5,508 bases of DNA, from contig WLHG01000077.1 in the NCBI GenBank assembly GCA_009702845.1, forward strand, positions 1 through 5,508, read 5' to 3'. Of the stretch, positions 1 to 5,508 are shown one piece after another. The notes beneath the pieces were generated by a model. That model searched no databases. It worked only from the letters and a program-made list of their open reading frames with translations, and was not told the DNA's origin. Numbering within the stretch: position 1 is the stretch's first letter; every line of letters begins with the position of its first letter. Origin of the DNA: Actinomycetota bacterium (lineage in GTDB: Bacteria; Actinomycetota; Actinomycetes; Nanopelagicales; Nanopelagicaceae). A program made the translations under genes and the position numbers.

Positions 1-19
1 AAACTGACTTTAGAGAGCT

Positions 20-23
20 AGGT
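20..23 (+). promoter_or_regulatory. Ribosome binding site of the DUF2202 gene
   Basis: AGGT lies six bases before the ATG at 30 and is followed by an A-rich spacer. It is a short but well placed Shine-Dalgarno match, so this gene appears to have a leadered transcript, unlike the two genes at the divergent promoters further right. Its promoter must lie at or beyond the left edge; no convincing -10/-35 pair is visible in the 29 bases available. Confidence 0.55.
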
Positions 24-29
24 AAGAAA

Positions 30-542
30 ATGACTACCAAGAAAAGCGTACGCACATTGGTTGTACTTGCACTAATCGCTGGAGTTGGATTTGCACCATC
101 TGCAAATGCTGCTACAAAACCAACCCTCGCACAAAAACTGCAACTGCAATATATCGTCGAAGAAGAGAAGTTAGCCCGAGATGTATATGCATACTTGGCA
201 ACTAACGTAACAACTCAAAAGTTTTCAAATATAACTAAGTCTGAACAGACCCATATGGATCAGATTGCTGCGGTTTTAAAGACTTACAACTTTTATAATC
301 CCACTTTGAACCGCGCACCTGGCGTATTTAGAGATACCAAACTTCAAGCTCTCTACAATGATCTGATTGCAAAGGGATCTGTTGACTATGTATCTGCGAT
401 GGGCGTAGGGGTTGCAATCGAAGAGCTTGATATCTCAGATTTAGCAAAGATGATGGGCGTTGCGATGCCAGCAGATATGAAGCTAGCACTTGATAACCTC
501 ATGAGGGGATCTGTTAATCACTTAGCAGCCTTTAAGCGCTAA
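30..542 (+). CDS. Exported ferritin-like DUF2202 domain protein
   Basis: A 170-residue protein with a classic signal peptide: a basic start (KK, R8), a hydrophobic core at about residues 9-22 and an A-N-A cleavage site at 25-27, so the mature protein probably begins near residue 28. The rest matches the DUF2202 family as I know it, a four-helix ferritin-like fold: EEEKLARD at 44-51, SEQTHMD at 71-77, VAIEELDI at 128-135 and GSVNHLAAF at 160-168. The repeated Glu and Glu/His motifs (E44-E46, E72, H75, E131/E132, H164) are spaced as expected for a carboxylate-bridged di-metal site, though which residues bind metal is inferred. The biochemical role of the family is not established; metal handling or an oxidative function outside the membrane is plausible. 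The gene stands alone, converging on the dioxygenase gene. Start choice is supported by the signal peptide and the AGGT ribosome binding site. Confidence 0.88.
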   Translation: MTTKKSVRTLVVLALIAGVGFAPSANAATKPTLAQKLQLQYIVEEEKLARDVYAYLATNVTTQKFSNITKSEQTHMDQIAAVLKTYNFYNPTLNRAPGVFRDTKLQALYNDLIAKGSVDYVSAMGVGVAIEELDISDLAKMMGVAMPADMKLALDNLMRGSVNHLAAFKR

Positions 543-558
543 ATAGTTAACAAAGGAA

Positions 559-596
559 CTCCCTCGGTGATATCACCGGGGGGGGGTTTTTGTTTT
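559..596 (+). terminator. Rho-independent terminator after the DUF2202 gene
   Basis: The left arm 559-569 pairs with 574-584 in an 11-pair stem that includes two G-T wobbles, closed by an ATAT loop (570-573). A run of T, broken by one G, follows at 587-596. The U-rich tail is on the + strand, so the main role is to end the DUF2202 transcript 17 bases after its stop. The T run overlaps the stop codon of the convergent dioxygenase gene (595-597). Read on the - strand the hairpin has only a weak T-rich tail, so use in both directions is possible but less certain. The right arm includes nine consecutive G (578-586). Confidence 0.88.
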
Positions 597-1368
597 ATGC
601 AACGAGAATGCTGCGCTTACTAAGACCCATAAAGTAGCCATCTATAAGGGTCTCTGGCGCTGCATCCGTAGCAGTTGCCGCCCCTAAAGTAATAAAAAGT
701 GGAGTGAAGTGTTCAACGGTTGGGTGGGCATAAGGCATGCCAGGGGCTAGTTCGCGGAAGTTCGAGAGCGTATCTATATCTCCACTGGCAAGTGCGCCAG
801 CTGCCCATGCATCAAATTCGCTAGACCAACTTGGCGCAACTGCTTCGGTGGACCAATCGCGTAAATAGCGCAGACCATGTGTCATAAATCCAGAACCAAT
901 AATGAGGACGCCTTGATCACGCAGTGGTTGTAAACGTTTGCCAAGCTCTAGAAGTTTTGCTGGATCACTAGTGGGCATGGACATCTGAACAACTGGAATA
1001 TCGGCCTCCGGATACATGACTTTCAGCGGCACCCATGCCCCGTGATCTAAACCGCGATTTGATTGATGCACTGATTCGTTATCGGGCATCATCGATGCGA
1101 CAAGTTGTGAAATCTGCGTTGCATCGGGGCTGTCATATGTCATCTCATAAAACTTTTTATCAAAGCCGCCAAAGTCATAGACAAGGGGAGCATTCGCCGT
1201 CGGATTGCTCAACGTGACAGGTTCTGATTCCCAGTGGGCACTGACGATCACAATCGCTTTTGGTTTTGCAATACTTTCTGAAATGCTGCGAAGTTGCGAT
1301 GACCACAAGGCATCATCGAGCAACATCGGTGCACCATGTCCAATGTAAAGCGCGGGCATTGTGTCCAT
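595..1368 (-). CDS. DODA-type extradiol ring-cleavage dioxygenase (LigB fold, YgiD-like)
   Basis: A 257-residue protein, close to the usual length of about 260 for this family of non-haem metal enzymes that open catechol-type rings (4,5-DOPA dioxygenase extradiol, E. coli YgiD). Numbered from the ATG at 1368, all conserved histidine motifs are visible: LYIGHGAP (H11), VSAHWES (H45), GLDHGAW (H109), GFMTHGLR (H164) and YAHPTVEHF (H215, H220). By family knowledge H11, H45 and H220 are the likely metal ligands, with H109 and H164 probable acid/base or substrate residues. The real substrate is unknown; many bacterial members act on DOPA-like catechols in vitro. The frame stays open to a GTG at 1482, but the extra 38 residues precede the conserved N-terminus, resemble nothing in the family and would cover the promoter and palindrome. 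The next Met (1359) is also possible. No ribosome binding site precedes the ATG, which fits a leaderless message. Confidence 0.88.
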   Translation of the reverse strand: MDTMPALYIGHGAPMLLDDALWSSQLRSISESIAKPKAIVIVSAHWESEPVTLSNPTANAPLVYDFGGFDKKFYEMTYDSPDATQISQLVASMMPDNESVHQSNRGLDHGAWVPLKVMYPEADIPVVQMSMPTSDPAKLLELGKRLQPLRDQGVLIIGSGFMTHGLRYLRDWSTEAVAPSWSSEFDAWAAGALASGDIDTLSNFRELAPGMPYAHPTVEHFTPLFITLGAATATDAAPETLIDGYFMGLSKRSILVA

Positions 1369-1374
1369 GAACGA

Positions 1375-1403
1375 ACGGTACTGGATAGTAGTTGAAAGTT
1401 CAA
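1375..1403 (-). promoter_or_regulatory. Leaderless promoter of the dioxygenase gene
   Basis: Read on the - strand: a -35 box TTGAAC (1403-1398), a 17-base spacer, a -10 box TACCGT (1380-1375) of TANNNT form, then six bases (TCGTTC) to the ATG at 1368. Transcription would start at or within a base or so of the start codon. The same six-base gap is seen at the divergent prpB promoter. A second possible -10, TACTAT (1390-1385), would give a leader of about ten bases but has no good -35. Seen directly: the boxes and spacing. Inferred: that they work. Confidence 0.62.
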
Positions 1404-1407
1404 CTAC
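1388..1407. promoter_or_regulatory. Perfect 9+9 palindrome, probable repressor operator
   Basis: Arms GTAGTTGAA and TTCAACTAC are exact inverse complements around a central AG. The palindrome fully contains the -35 box of the dioxygenase promoter (1398-1403), where a bound dimer would block RNA polymerase. An AGTTGAA-N2-TTCAACT core is the kind of short-spaced dyad bound by winged-helix dimers such as the MarR family, which often control genes for aromatic compounds; that assignment is inference, and no regulator gene is in the window. It lies 19 bases upstream of the ATG and over 75 bases from the prpB start, so the dioxygenase is the more likely target. Confidence 0.68.
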
Positions 1408-1417
1408 ATGGTCCACT

Positions 1418-1431
1418 CTCGTCGTGACGAG
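1418..1431. repeat. Inverted repeat CTCGTC-GT-GACGAG in the divergent promoter region
   Basis: Perfect 6+6 dyad with a two-base centre. It lies between the two -35 boxes, 15 bases upstream of the dioxygenase -35 and about 20 bases upstream of the prpB -35. It shares the CTCGT/ACGAG unit with the dyad at 1445-1467. It may be an activator or auxiliary operator site; the binding protein is unknown. Short enough that chance cannot be excluded on its own. Confidence 0.4.
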
Positions 1432-1444
1432 CGTCATAAATGCA

Positions 1445-1467
1445 ACGAGGGTTGCGTCGCACCTCGT
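1445..1467. promoter_or_regulatory. Dyad ACGAGG-N11-CCTCGT around the prpB -35 box
   Basis: Two exact inverse 6-base arms (1445-1450 and 1462-1467) flank an 11-base spacer that contains the putative -35 box TTGCGT (1452-1457). Smaller nested dyads share the same bases: GCAAC-N4-GTTGC at 1442-1455 and GCAC-N3-GTGC at 1459-1469. The position suits control of the prp operon. It does not match the TTTGCAAA-type site I recall for mycobacterial PrpR/RamB. Regulator and function are inferred. Confidence 0.42.
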
Positions 1468-1479
1468 GCTGGTTAGACT
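1452..1479 (+). promoter_or_regulatory. Leaderless promoter of the prpBCD operon
   Basis: -35 box TTGCGT (1452-1457), a 16-base spacer, -10 box TAGACT (1474-1479) of actinobacterial TANNNT form, then six bases (CACCGC) to the prpB ATG at 1486. This places the transcription start at or next to the A of the ATG. No Shine-Dalgarno sequence precedes prpB, as expected of a leaderless message, whereas the internal genes prpC and prpD do have one. Confidence 0.62.
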
Positions 1480-1485
1480 CACCGC

Positions 1486-2367
1486 ATGACCACATCCTCA
1501 CCCGGTGCCCGTTTTAAACAAGCTCTAGGTGAAGAGGCCCCTCTTCAAATTATCGGCACGATCAACGCCAATCACGCACTGCTTGCAAAGCGCGCCGGCT
1601 ATCGCGCTATATATCTCTCGGGCGGGGGAGTTGCCGCTGGGTCTATGGGAATCCCAGACCTTGGAATCACAACGCTAGAAGATGTCCTTACCGATGTTCG
1701 CCGTATTACCAATGTCTGCGATACACCTCTGTTGGTCGATGCCGATACTGGATTTGGTTCCTCGGCTTTTAATATTGCACGCACTGTAAAAGATTTAATT
1801 AAAGCCGGCGCTGCAGCGATGCATATTGAAGACCAAGTTGGCGCAAAGCGCTGCGGGCACCGTCCAAACAAAGAAGTTGTTTCAAAAAGTGAAATGGTTG
1901 ATCGTATAAAGGCCGCCGTTGATGCGCGCACCGATGATAATTTTTCAATCATGGCCCGTACCGATGCCATTGCAATCGAAGGCATCGATGCGGCAATCGA
2001 ACGCGTCCAGGCGTACATCGCAGCAGGTGCTGATCTAATTTTCCCAGAGGCAATTCGTACTCTTGATGATTATAAAAAGTTTAGTTCGGCAGTTTCAAAA
2101 CCGATCCTGGCTAACATCACTGAGTTCGGCATGACTCCACTATTTACACGCGATGAACTTGGCGCACATGGTGCAGCAATGATTTTGTATCCGCTATCTG
2201 CCTTTCGTGCGATGAACAAAGCGGCAGAAAATGTCTATGAAGCGATTCGCCGCGACGGCACTCAGGCCAACGTAATTGACACAATGCAGACACGCGAAGA
2301 GCTATATGAGCGAATTAATTACTACGAGTATGAAAAAGCCCTCGATAAGTATCTGGAGAAAGAATAA
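1486..2367 (+). CDS. prpB: 2-methylisocitrate lyase
   Basis: Last enzyme of the methylcitrate cycle: splits 2-methylisocitrate into pyruvate and succinate in the cytosol. The 293 residues form a phosphoenolpyruvate-mutase/isocitrate-lyase type barrel, near the 296 of E. coli PrpB, and the key positions fall at the same numbers as I recall for that enzyme: S45-G46-G47 and D58 in the substrate loop, D85 and D87 in [10 protein letters not shown] (Mg2+ site), and the K121-R122-C123-G124-H125 signature with catalytic C123. The MARTDA stretch (156-161) and ANITEFG (209-215) also match. KRCGH, rather than the KKCGH of isocitrate lyase, and the short length argue against isocitrate lyase; the SGGG loop and overall match argue against carboxyphosphonoenolpyruvate mutase. 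First gene of the operon, with a leaderless promoter; its TAA is followed at once by the prpC ATG. Confidence 0.95.
   Translation: MTTSSPGARFKQALGEEAPLQIIGTINANHALLAKRAGYRAIYLSGGGVAAGSMGIPDLGITTLEDVLTDVRRITNVCDTPLLVDADTGFGSSAFNIARTVKDLIKAGAAAMHIEDQVGAKRCGHRPNKEVVSKSEMVDRIKAAVDARTDDNFSIMARTDAIAIEGIDAAIERVQAYIAAGADLIFPEAIRTLDDYKKFSSAVSKPILANITEFGMTPLFTRDELGAHGAAMILYPLSAFRAMNKAAENVYEAIRRDGTQANVIDTMQTREELYERINYYEYEKALDKYLEKE
2355..2358 (+). promoter_or_regulatory. Ribosome binding site of prpC inside the end of prpB
   Basis: GGAG within the last codons of prpB, nine bases before the prpC ATG at 2368. It fixes the prpC start at the codon directly after the prpB stop (TAAATG) and indicates tight translational linkage. 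Confidence 0.65.
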
Positions 2368-3504
2368 ATGGTCGAATTCAAGCCCAAGAAATCAGTAGCT
2401 CTCTCTGGAGTACCGGCTGGCAATACCGCGCTCTGCAGTGTTGGTAAAAGCGGAAACGATCTTCACTATCGCGGATACGACATCGCTGATTTAGCTGCTC
2501 ATTGTGAGTTCGAAGAGGTTGCATATCTTTTAATCCACGGAACTCTTCCCACGCAAAGCCAGTTAATTGCCTATAAAACTAAGCTCAAAGGCCTTCGTGG
2601 TCTGCCTGATCAAGTCAAAGCTATTCTTGAGCAGATTCCAGCAACTGCACATCCAATGGATGTTATGCGCACTGGTGTTTCGGCCCTTGGATGCGTAACT
2701 CCTGAAGGCGGTGCGCACTCAGAAGAAGGCGCAAAAGAGATAGCCGACAAGTTAATTGCCTGCCTCAACTCAATGCTTTTGTATTGGTATCACTTTGCCA
2801 ACTCTGGCAAGCGCATCACGGTTGAAACCGATGATGATTCTGTAGGCGGACACTTCTTGCACCTTTTGCATGGAGCGCCGCAAAGCGAACTCTGGGTACA
2901 GTCAATGCATGCGTCATTGATTTTGTATGCCGAACATGAATTTAACGCCTCAACCTTTACTGCCCGCGTAATTGCCGGCACAGGTTCAGATATGTATTCA
3001 GCTATTACCGGTGCAATCGGTGCACTACGCGGACCTAAACATGGTGGCGCAAACGAGGTAGCCCTTGAAATTCAGGAGCGCTACACAACTCCGGATCAGG
3101 CTGAGGCCGATATTCGCGCACGGGTAGCTGCCAAGGAAGTTGTTATTGGTTTTGGTCACCCGGTCTATACCGTCTCTGATCCGCGCAACGCGATTATTAA
3201 AGCTATCTCACTGGAACTCTCAGAAGATAATAGCGATACAGCGTTATACGCAATCGCAGAGCGAATTGAATCAGTGATGTGGGATGCAAAGAATATGTTC
3301 CCAAATCTTGACTGGTTCTCGGCTGTCTCATATAACCAGATGAAGATTCCAACCGCTTTCTTCACGCCTATCTTTGTTATCGCCCGAACTACTGGTTGGG
3401 CAGCACATGTAATTGAACAACGTATCGATAACAAGATTATCCGTCCAAGTGCTAATTACACCGGTCCTGAGGATTTAACCTTCCAACCAATAGAAAAGCG
3501 ATAG
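2368..3504 (+). CDS. prpC: 2-methylcitrate synthase
   Basis: Entry step of the methylcitrate cycle: condenses propionyl-CoA with oxaloacetate to 2-methylcitrate. A 378-residue citrate-synthase-fold protein, typical of the short type II-like class; E. coli PrpC has a slightly longer N-terminus. Catalytic residues are all present: H225 in GPKHGGANE (222-230), H264 in [13 protein letters not shown] (261-273, the citrate synthase signature) and D315 in PNLDWFSA (312-319). [11 protein letters not shown] (187-197) is the usual preceding helix motif. The [11 protein letters not shown] form and the [17 protein letters not shown] opening are those I know from PrpC rather than housekeeping GltA; position between prpB and prpD agrees. 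Residual activity with acetyl-CoA is common in the family. It abuts prpB and ends 11 bases before prpD, so it is co-transcribed. Confidence 0.95.
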   Translation: MVEFKPKKSVALSGVPAGNTALCSVGKSGNDLHYRGYDIADLAAHCEFEEVAYLLIHGTLPTQSQLIAYKTKLKGLRGLPDQVKAILEQIPATAHPMDVMRTGVSALGCVTPEGGAHSEEGAKEIADKLIACLNSMLLYWYHFANSGKRITVETDDDSVGGHFLHLLHGAPQSELWVQSMHASLILYAEHEFNASTFTARVIAGTGSDMYSAITGAIGALRGPKHGGANEVALEIQERYTTPDQAEADIRARVAAKEVVIGFGHPVYTVSDPRNAIIKAISLELSEDNSDTALYAIAERIESVMWDAKNMFPNLDWFSAVSYNQMKIPTAFFTPIFVIARTTGWAAHVIEQRIDNKIIRPSANYTGPEDLTFQPIEKR

Positions 3505-3507
3505 GTG
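3503..3507 (+). promoter_or_regulatory. Ribosome binding site of prpD overlapping the prpC stop
   Basis: AGGTG shares two bases with the prpC TAG stop (3502-3504) and lies eight bases before the prpD ATG at 3516. It supports that start and suggests coupling of prpD translation to prpC. Confidence 0.68.
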
Positions 3508-3515
3508 CACTTTTA

Positions 3516-4955
3516 ATGTCTAGCCACATCAACAAGTCCAACCAGCCTTACGACAAAGAGATCATCGACATCGTTGATTACGTAGAAAACTACGAAATCT
3601 CATCACCCGTTGCATATGAAACGGCATGGAACTGCTTCATGGATACATTGGGATGTGGACTAGAGGCACTTGAGTATGAGGCCTGTACAAAATTGCTTGG
3701 CCCTGTTGTCGAAGGGGCGAACTTAGCAAATGGCGTTAAAGTCCCTGGTACCAACCATGTTTTAGACCCAGTACAAGGAGCGTTCAATATTGGCGCAATG
3801 ATTCGTTGGTTAGATTTTAATGACACATGGCTTGCCGCTGAGTGGGGACATCCATCAGATAACTTAGGCGGCATTCTTGCCACCGCAGATTGGCTATCTC
3901 GTACAACGGATAAGAAGTTCACTATTAAAGATGTTCTAACTGCCATGATTAAAGCCCACGAAATCCAAGGCTGTATCGCACTTGAGAACTCTTTTAACAA
4001 AGTCGGTCTTGACCATGTGGTTCTAGTAAAAGTTGCATCAACGGCAGTTGTTGCACAGATGATGGGCTTGAATCGTGATCAAATTTTGGCTGCCGTTTCT
4101 CTTGCTTGGGTTGATGGACAATCACTTCGCACCTATCGTCACTTTCCAAATGCTGGATCTCGCAAATCATGGGCGGCAGGGGATGCGACATCTCGCGCAG
4201 TGCGCTTGGCGCTAATAGCTAAGACTGGCGAAATGGGTTATCCATCGGCACTCACAGCCAAAACATGGGGCTTCTATGATGTCTCATTTAAGGGCAACGC
4301 CTTTAAGTTCCAACGCCCATACGGCACTTATGTCATGGAAAATATTCTCTTTAAAATCTCATTTCCAGCGGAGTTCCATTCACAGACTGCAGTTGAGGCA
4401 GCTATGACACTTCACGCGGCAATGCTCGCAGCTGGAAAAACACAGGCCGATATTAAGAAAGTTACTATCCGTACACACGAGGCCTGTATTCGAATCATTG
4501 ATAAGAAAGGCCCACTTAACAATCCAGCTGATCGCGATCACTGTATTCAGTACATGGTCGCAGTGCCTCTTATCTTTGGTCGCTTAACTGCCCGTGATTA
4601 CGAAGATAACATCGCTGAAGATTCACGCATCGATGCACTTCGTGAAAGAATTATCTGCGTTGAAGATACAACATTCACCGCTGATTACCACGATCCAGCT
4701 AAGCGCTCTATCGCTAATGCACTAACAATTGAGTTTAATGATGGAAGTATTCTGGGCGAAGAAGTTGTCGAATATCCAATCGGTCATGCCCGACGTCGAG
4801 AAGCTGGTATCCCTCTTCTCATTGAAAAGTACAAAACAAATTTGGCTCGCATTTTTGATGCGCCTACCCAGGCGAAAATCCTTGCCCTATCGCTAGATTA
4901 TGAGACATTGATTGCCACTCCAGTCGATGAGTTTATGGACTTAATGGCGCTTTAA
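3516..4955 (+). CDS. prpD: 2-methylcitrate dehydratase
   Basis: Dehydrates 2-methylcitrate to 2-methyl-cis-aconitate, which an aconitase (not encoded here) turns into 2-methylisocitrate for PrpB. A 479-residue MmgE/PrpD-family protein, almost the length of E. coli PrpD (483). It is collinear throughout with the E. coli protein as I recall it: DTLGCGLEALEY (43-54), WLDFNDTWLAAEWGHPSDN (98-116), KAHEIQGCIALENSF (146-160), SLAWVDGQSLRTYRH (195-209), ISFPAEFHSQTAVEAAM (281-297), RDHCIQYMVA (340-349) and EYPIGHARRR (419-428). This is the iron-sulfur-free PrpD; the mycobacterial PrpD I know is clearly more divergent. No frameshift or gap is seen. No terminator follows: the stop TAA shares its last A with the ATG of the glycerate kinase gene. 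Confidence 0.96.
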   Translation: MSSHINKSNQPYDKEIIDIVDYVENYEISSPVAYETAWNCFMDTLGCGLEALEYEACTKLLGPVVEGANLANGVKVPGTNHVLDPVQGAFNIGAMIRWLDFNDTWLAAEWGHPSDNLGGILATADWLSRTTDKKFTIKDVLTAMIKAHEIQGCIALENSFNKVGLDHVVLVKVASTAVVAQMMGLNRDQILAAVSLAWVDGQSLRTYRHFPNAGSRKSWAAGDATSRAVRLALIAKTGEMGYPSALTAKTWGFYDVSFKGNAFKFQRPYGTYVMENILFKISFPAEFHSQTAVEAAMTLHAAMLAAGKTQADIKKVTIRTHEACIRIIDKKGPLNNPADRDHCIQYMVAVPLIFGRLTARDYEDNIAEDSRIDALRERIICVEDTTFTADYHDPAKRSIANALTIEFNDGSILGEEVVEYPIGHARRREAGIPLLIEKYKTNLARIFDAPTQAKILALSLDYETLIATPVDEFMDLMAL

Positions 4956-5508
4956 TGAGTCGGATACTTATTGCGCCTGACTCTTTTAAGGGAAGTGCAA
5001 CGAGTATTGAAGTAGCTCGCGCAATTGCACTGGGTTGGCATTCTGTTCGCCCTGATGATGAGTTGATTCAAATACCTTTTGCCGATGGCGGCGAGGGCTC
5101 TTTGCTTGCTATTGAATGTGCACGATTAGATTCTGAACGTATCTTTTGCCCCGAAGTTTCCCCTGATGCCTATTGGCTTTTACTGGATGGTTCAACTGCT
5201 GTAGTCGAGCTGGCTCAGACTTCGGGGTTAACTCTTTTGCCAGCACTAGATCCAATGGGCGCGCACACTTTTGCCTTTGGTCAAGTTTTAGCAATGGCTG
5301 CACAAGATCCACGAGTTGAAAAGATTTATTGCGCACTCGGTGGATCGGCGAGCACAGATGGTGGAGTCGGCGCATTAATGGCTCTGGGCTTTGATTTCTT
5401 GGATTCACATGGAGTCAGCGTTGGTTTAGGCGGTGAGGCTCTACAAAAGATTGCGAGTATTTCAATATCACGTGCTATTTCGCCCCCACGCGGTGGAGTC
5501 TTTCTCCT
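4955..5508 (+). CDS. Glycerate kinase, N-terminal half (runs off the window)
   Basis: The 184 readable codons stay open to the window end; full-length members have about 370-380 residues, so roughly half is present. The family (GlxK/GarK type, glycerate kinase type 1) phosphorylates D-glycerate with ATP, usually to 2-phosphoglycerate, feeding lower glycolysis. Hallmarks seen: APDSFKGS (7-14), IPFADGGEGS (40-49), VVELAQTSGL (83-92), the DP at 99-100, and the glycine-rich ALGGSASTDGGVGALMALG (127-145), followed by FDFLDSHG (146-153). The last stretch is usually GSATNDGG; here it is GSASTDGG, a mild variant. The start ATG overlaps the prpD stop by one base (TAATG) and has no clear Shine-Dalgarno, so translation probably depends on termination-reinitiation. 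Whether the enzyme yields 2- or 3-phosphoglycerate cannot be told from this half. Confidence 0.9.
   Translation, partial: MSRILIAPDSFKGSATSIEVARAIALGWHSVRPDDELIQIPFADGGEGSLLAIECARLDSERIFCPEVSPDAYWLLLDGSTAVVELAQTSGLTLLPALDPMGAHTFAFGQVLAMAAQDPRVEKIYCALGGSASTDGGVGALMALGFDFLDSHGVSVGLGGEALQKIASISISRAISPPRGGVFL

Noticed and set aside
1035..1217. Short + strand frame of 60 codons inside the dioxygenase gene
   Set aside because: It is antisense to the conserved histidine region of the dioxygenase and has no start signal or family resemblance.
1369..1482. N-terminal extension of the dioxygenase to a GTG at 1482 (38 more residues)
   Set aside because: The extra residues precede the conserved LYIGHGAP start and do not resemble the family. 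They would cover the palindrome and both promoters and bring the start to within four bases of the divergent prpB start. A 257-residue product fits the family length.
1369..1485. Riboswitch or small RNA in the divergent gap
   Set aside because: Both promoters appear leaderless, leaving no transcribed leader. The inverted repeats are short and fit protein-binding dyads better than an RNA fold.
1599..2018. Open frame of 139 codons on the - strand inside prpB
   Set aside because: It is antisense to a fully conserved enzyme, lacks any recognisable domain, and is rich in Ser, Arg and Ala as expected of a shadow frame.
1486..2367. prpB as isocitrate lyase or carboxyphosphonoenolpyruvate mutase
   Set aside because: Length 293, the KRCGH signature at 121-125 and position beside prpC and prpD all point to methylisocitrate lyase; isocitrate lyases are much longer and carry KKCGH.
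2368..3504. prpC as the housekeeping citrate synthase
   Set aside because: The [11 protein letters not shown] active-site form, the PrpC-like N-terminus and the prp operon context favour 2-methylcitrate synthase, though side activity with acetyl-CoA is possible.
3590..4000. Open frame of 136 codons on the - strand inside prpD
   Set aside because: It is opposite the most conserved part of PrpD, shows no domain or ribosome binding site, and its composition is that of a complementary-strand artefact.
5109..5408. Open frame of 99 codons on the - strand near the right edge
   Set aside because: The + strand here encodes the unmistakable glycerate kinase motifs, including the GGSASTDGG stretch; the antisense frame has no recognisable feature.

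Overview
The window reads as a piece of bacterial chromosome, most likely from an actinobacterium with a modest G+C content, possibly of the small-genome aquatic (acI / Nanopelagicales) kind. The support is indirect. Genes are densely packed, and two divergent promoters have TANNNT -10 boxes exactly six bases before an ATG, a leaderless layout common in actinobacteria. The proteins use lysine and AT-rich codons more than high-G+C actinobacteria do. No rRNA or other taxonomic marker is present, so this placement is tentative. No phage, insertion sequence, CRISPR array or tRNA was seen.

Left part (1-1368): a small exported ferritin-like DUF2202 protein on the + strand (30-542) ends at a strong hairpin terminator. 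It converges on a - strand gene for a DODA-type (LigB-fold) extradiol ring-cleaving dioxygenase. The longest reading frame of that gene opens at 1482, but promoter geometry and family length both put the true start at 1368.

Regulatory gap (1369-1485): 117 bases hold two back-to-back leaderless promoters, one for the dioxygenase and one for the prp operon. A perfect 9+9 palindrome covers the dioxygenase -35 box. Two further dyads built on CTCGT/ACGAG lie on the prp side, one of them around the prpB -35 box. This is the most information-rich part of the window.

Right part (1486-5508): a tight + strand operon, prpB-prpC-prpD, followed by a glycerate kinase gene cut by the window end. PrpC condenses propionyl-CoA with oxaloacetate to 2-methylcitrate, PrpD dehydrates it to 2-methyl-cis-aconitate, an aconitase not encoded here rehydrates it, and PrpB splits 2-methylisocitrate into pyruvate and succinate. 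Together they detoxify and use propionyl-CoA from odd-chain or branched compounds. Gene order and protein sequence both resemble the enterobacterial prpBCD set rather than the mycobacterial one, but prpE and prpR are absent. The glycerate kinase gene overlaps prpD by one base and so is probably co-transcribed.

The genes themselves are recognisable families. The points worth a second look are the divergent regulatory region, the apparent origin of the prp genes, and the coupled glycerate kinase.
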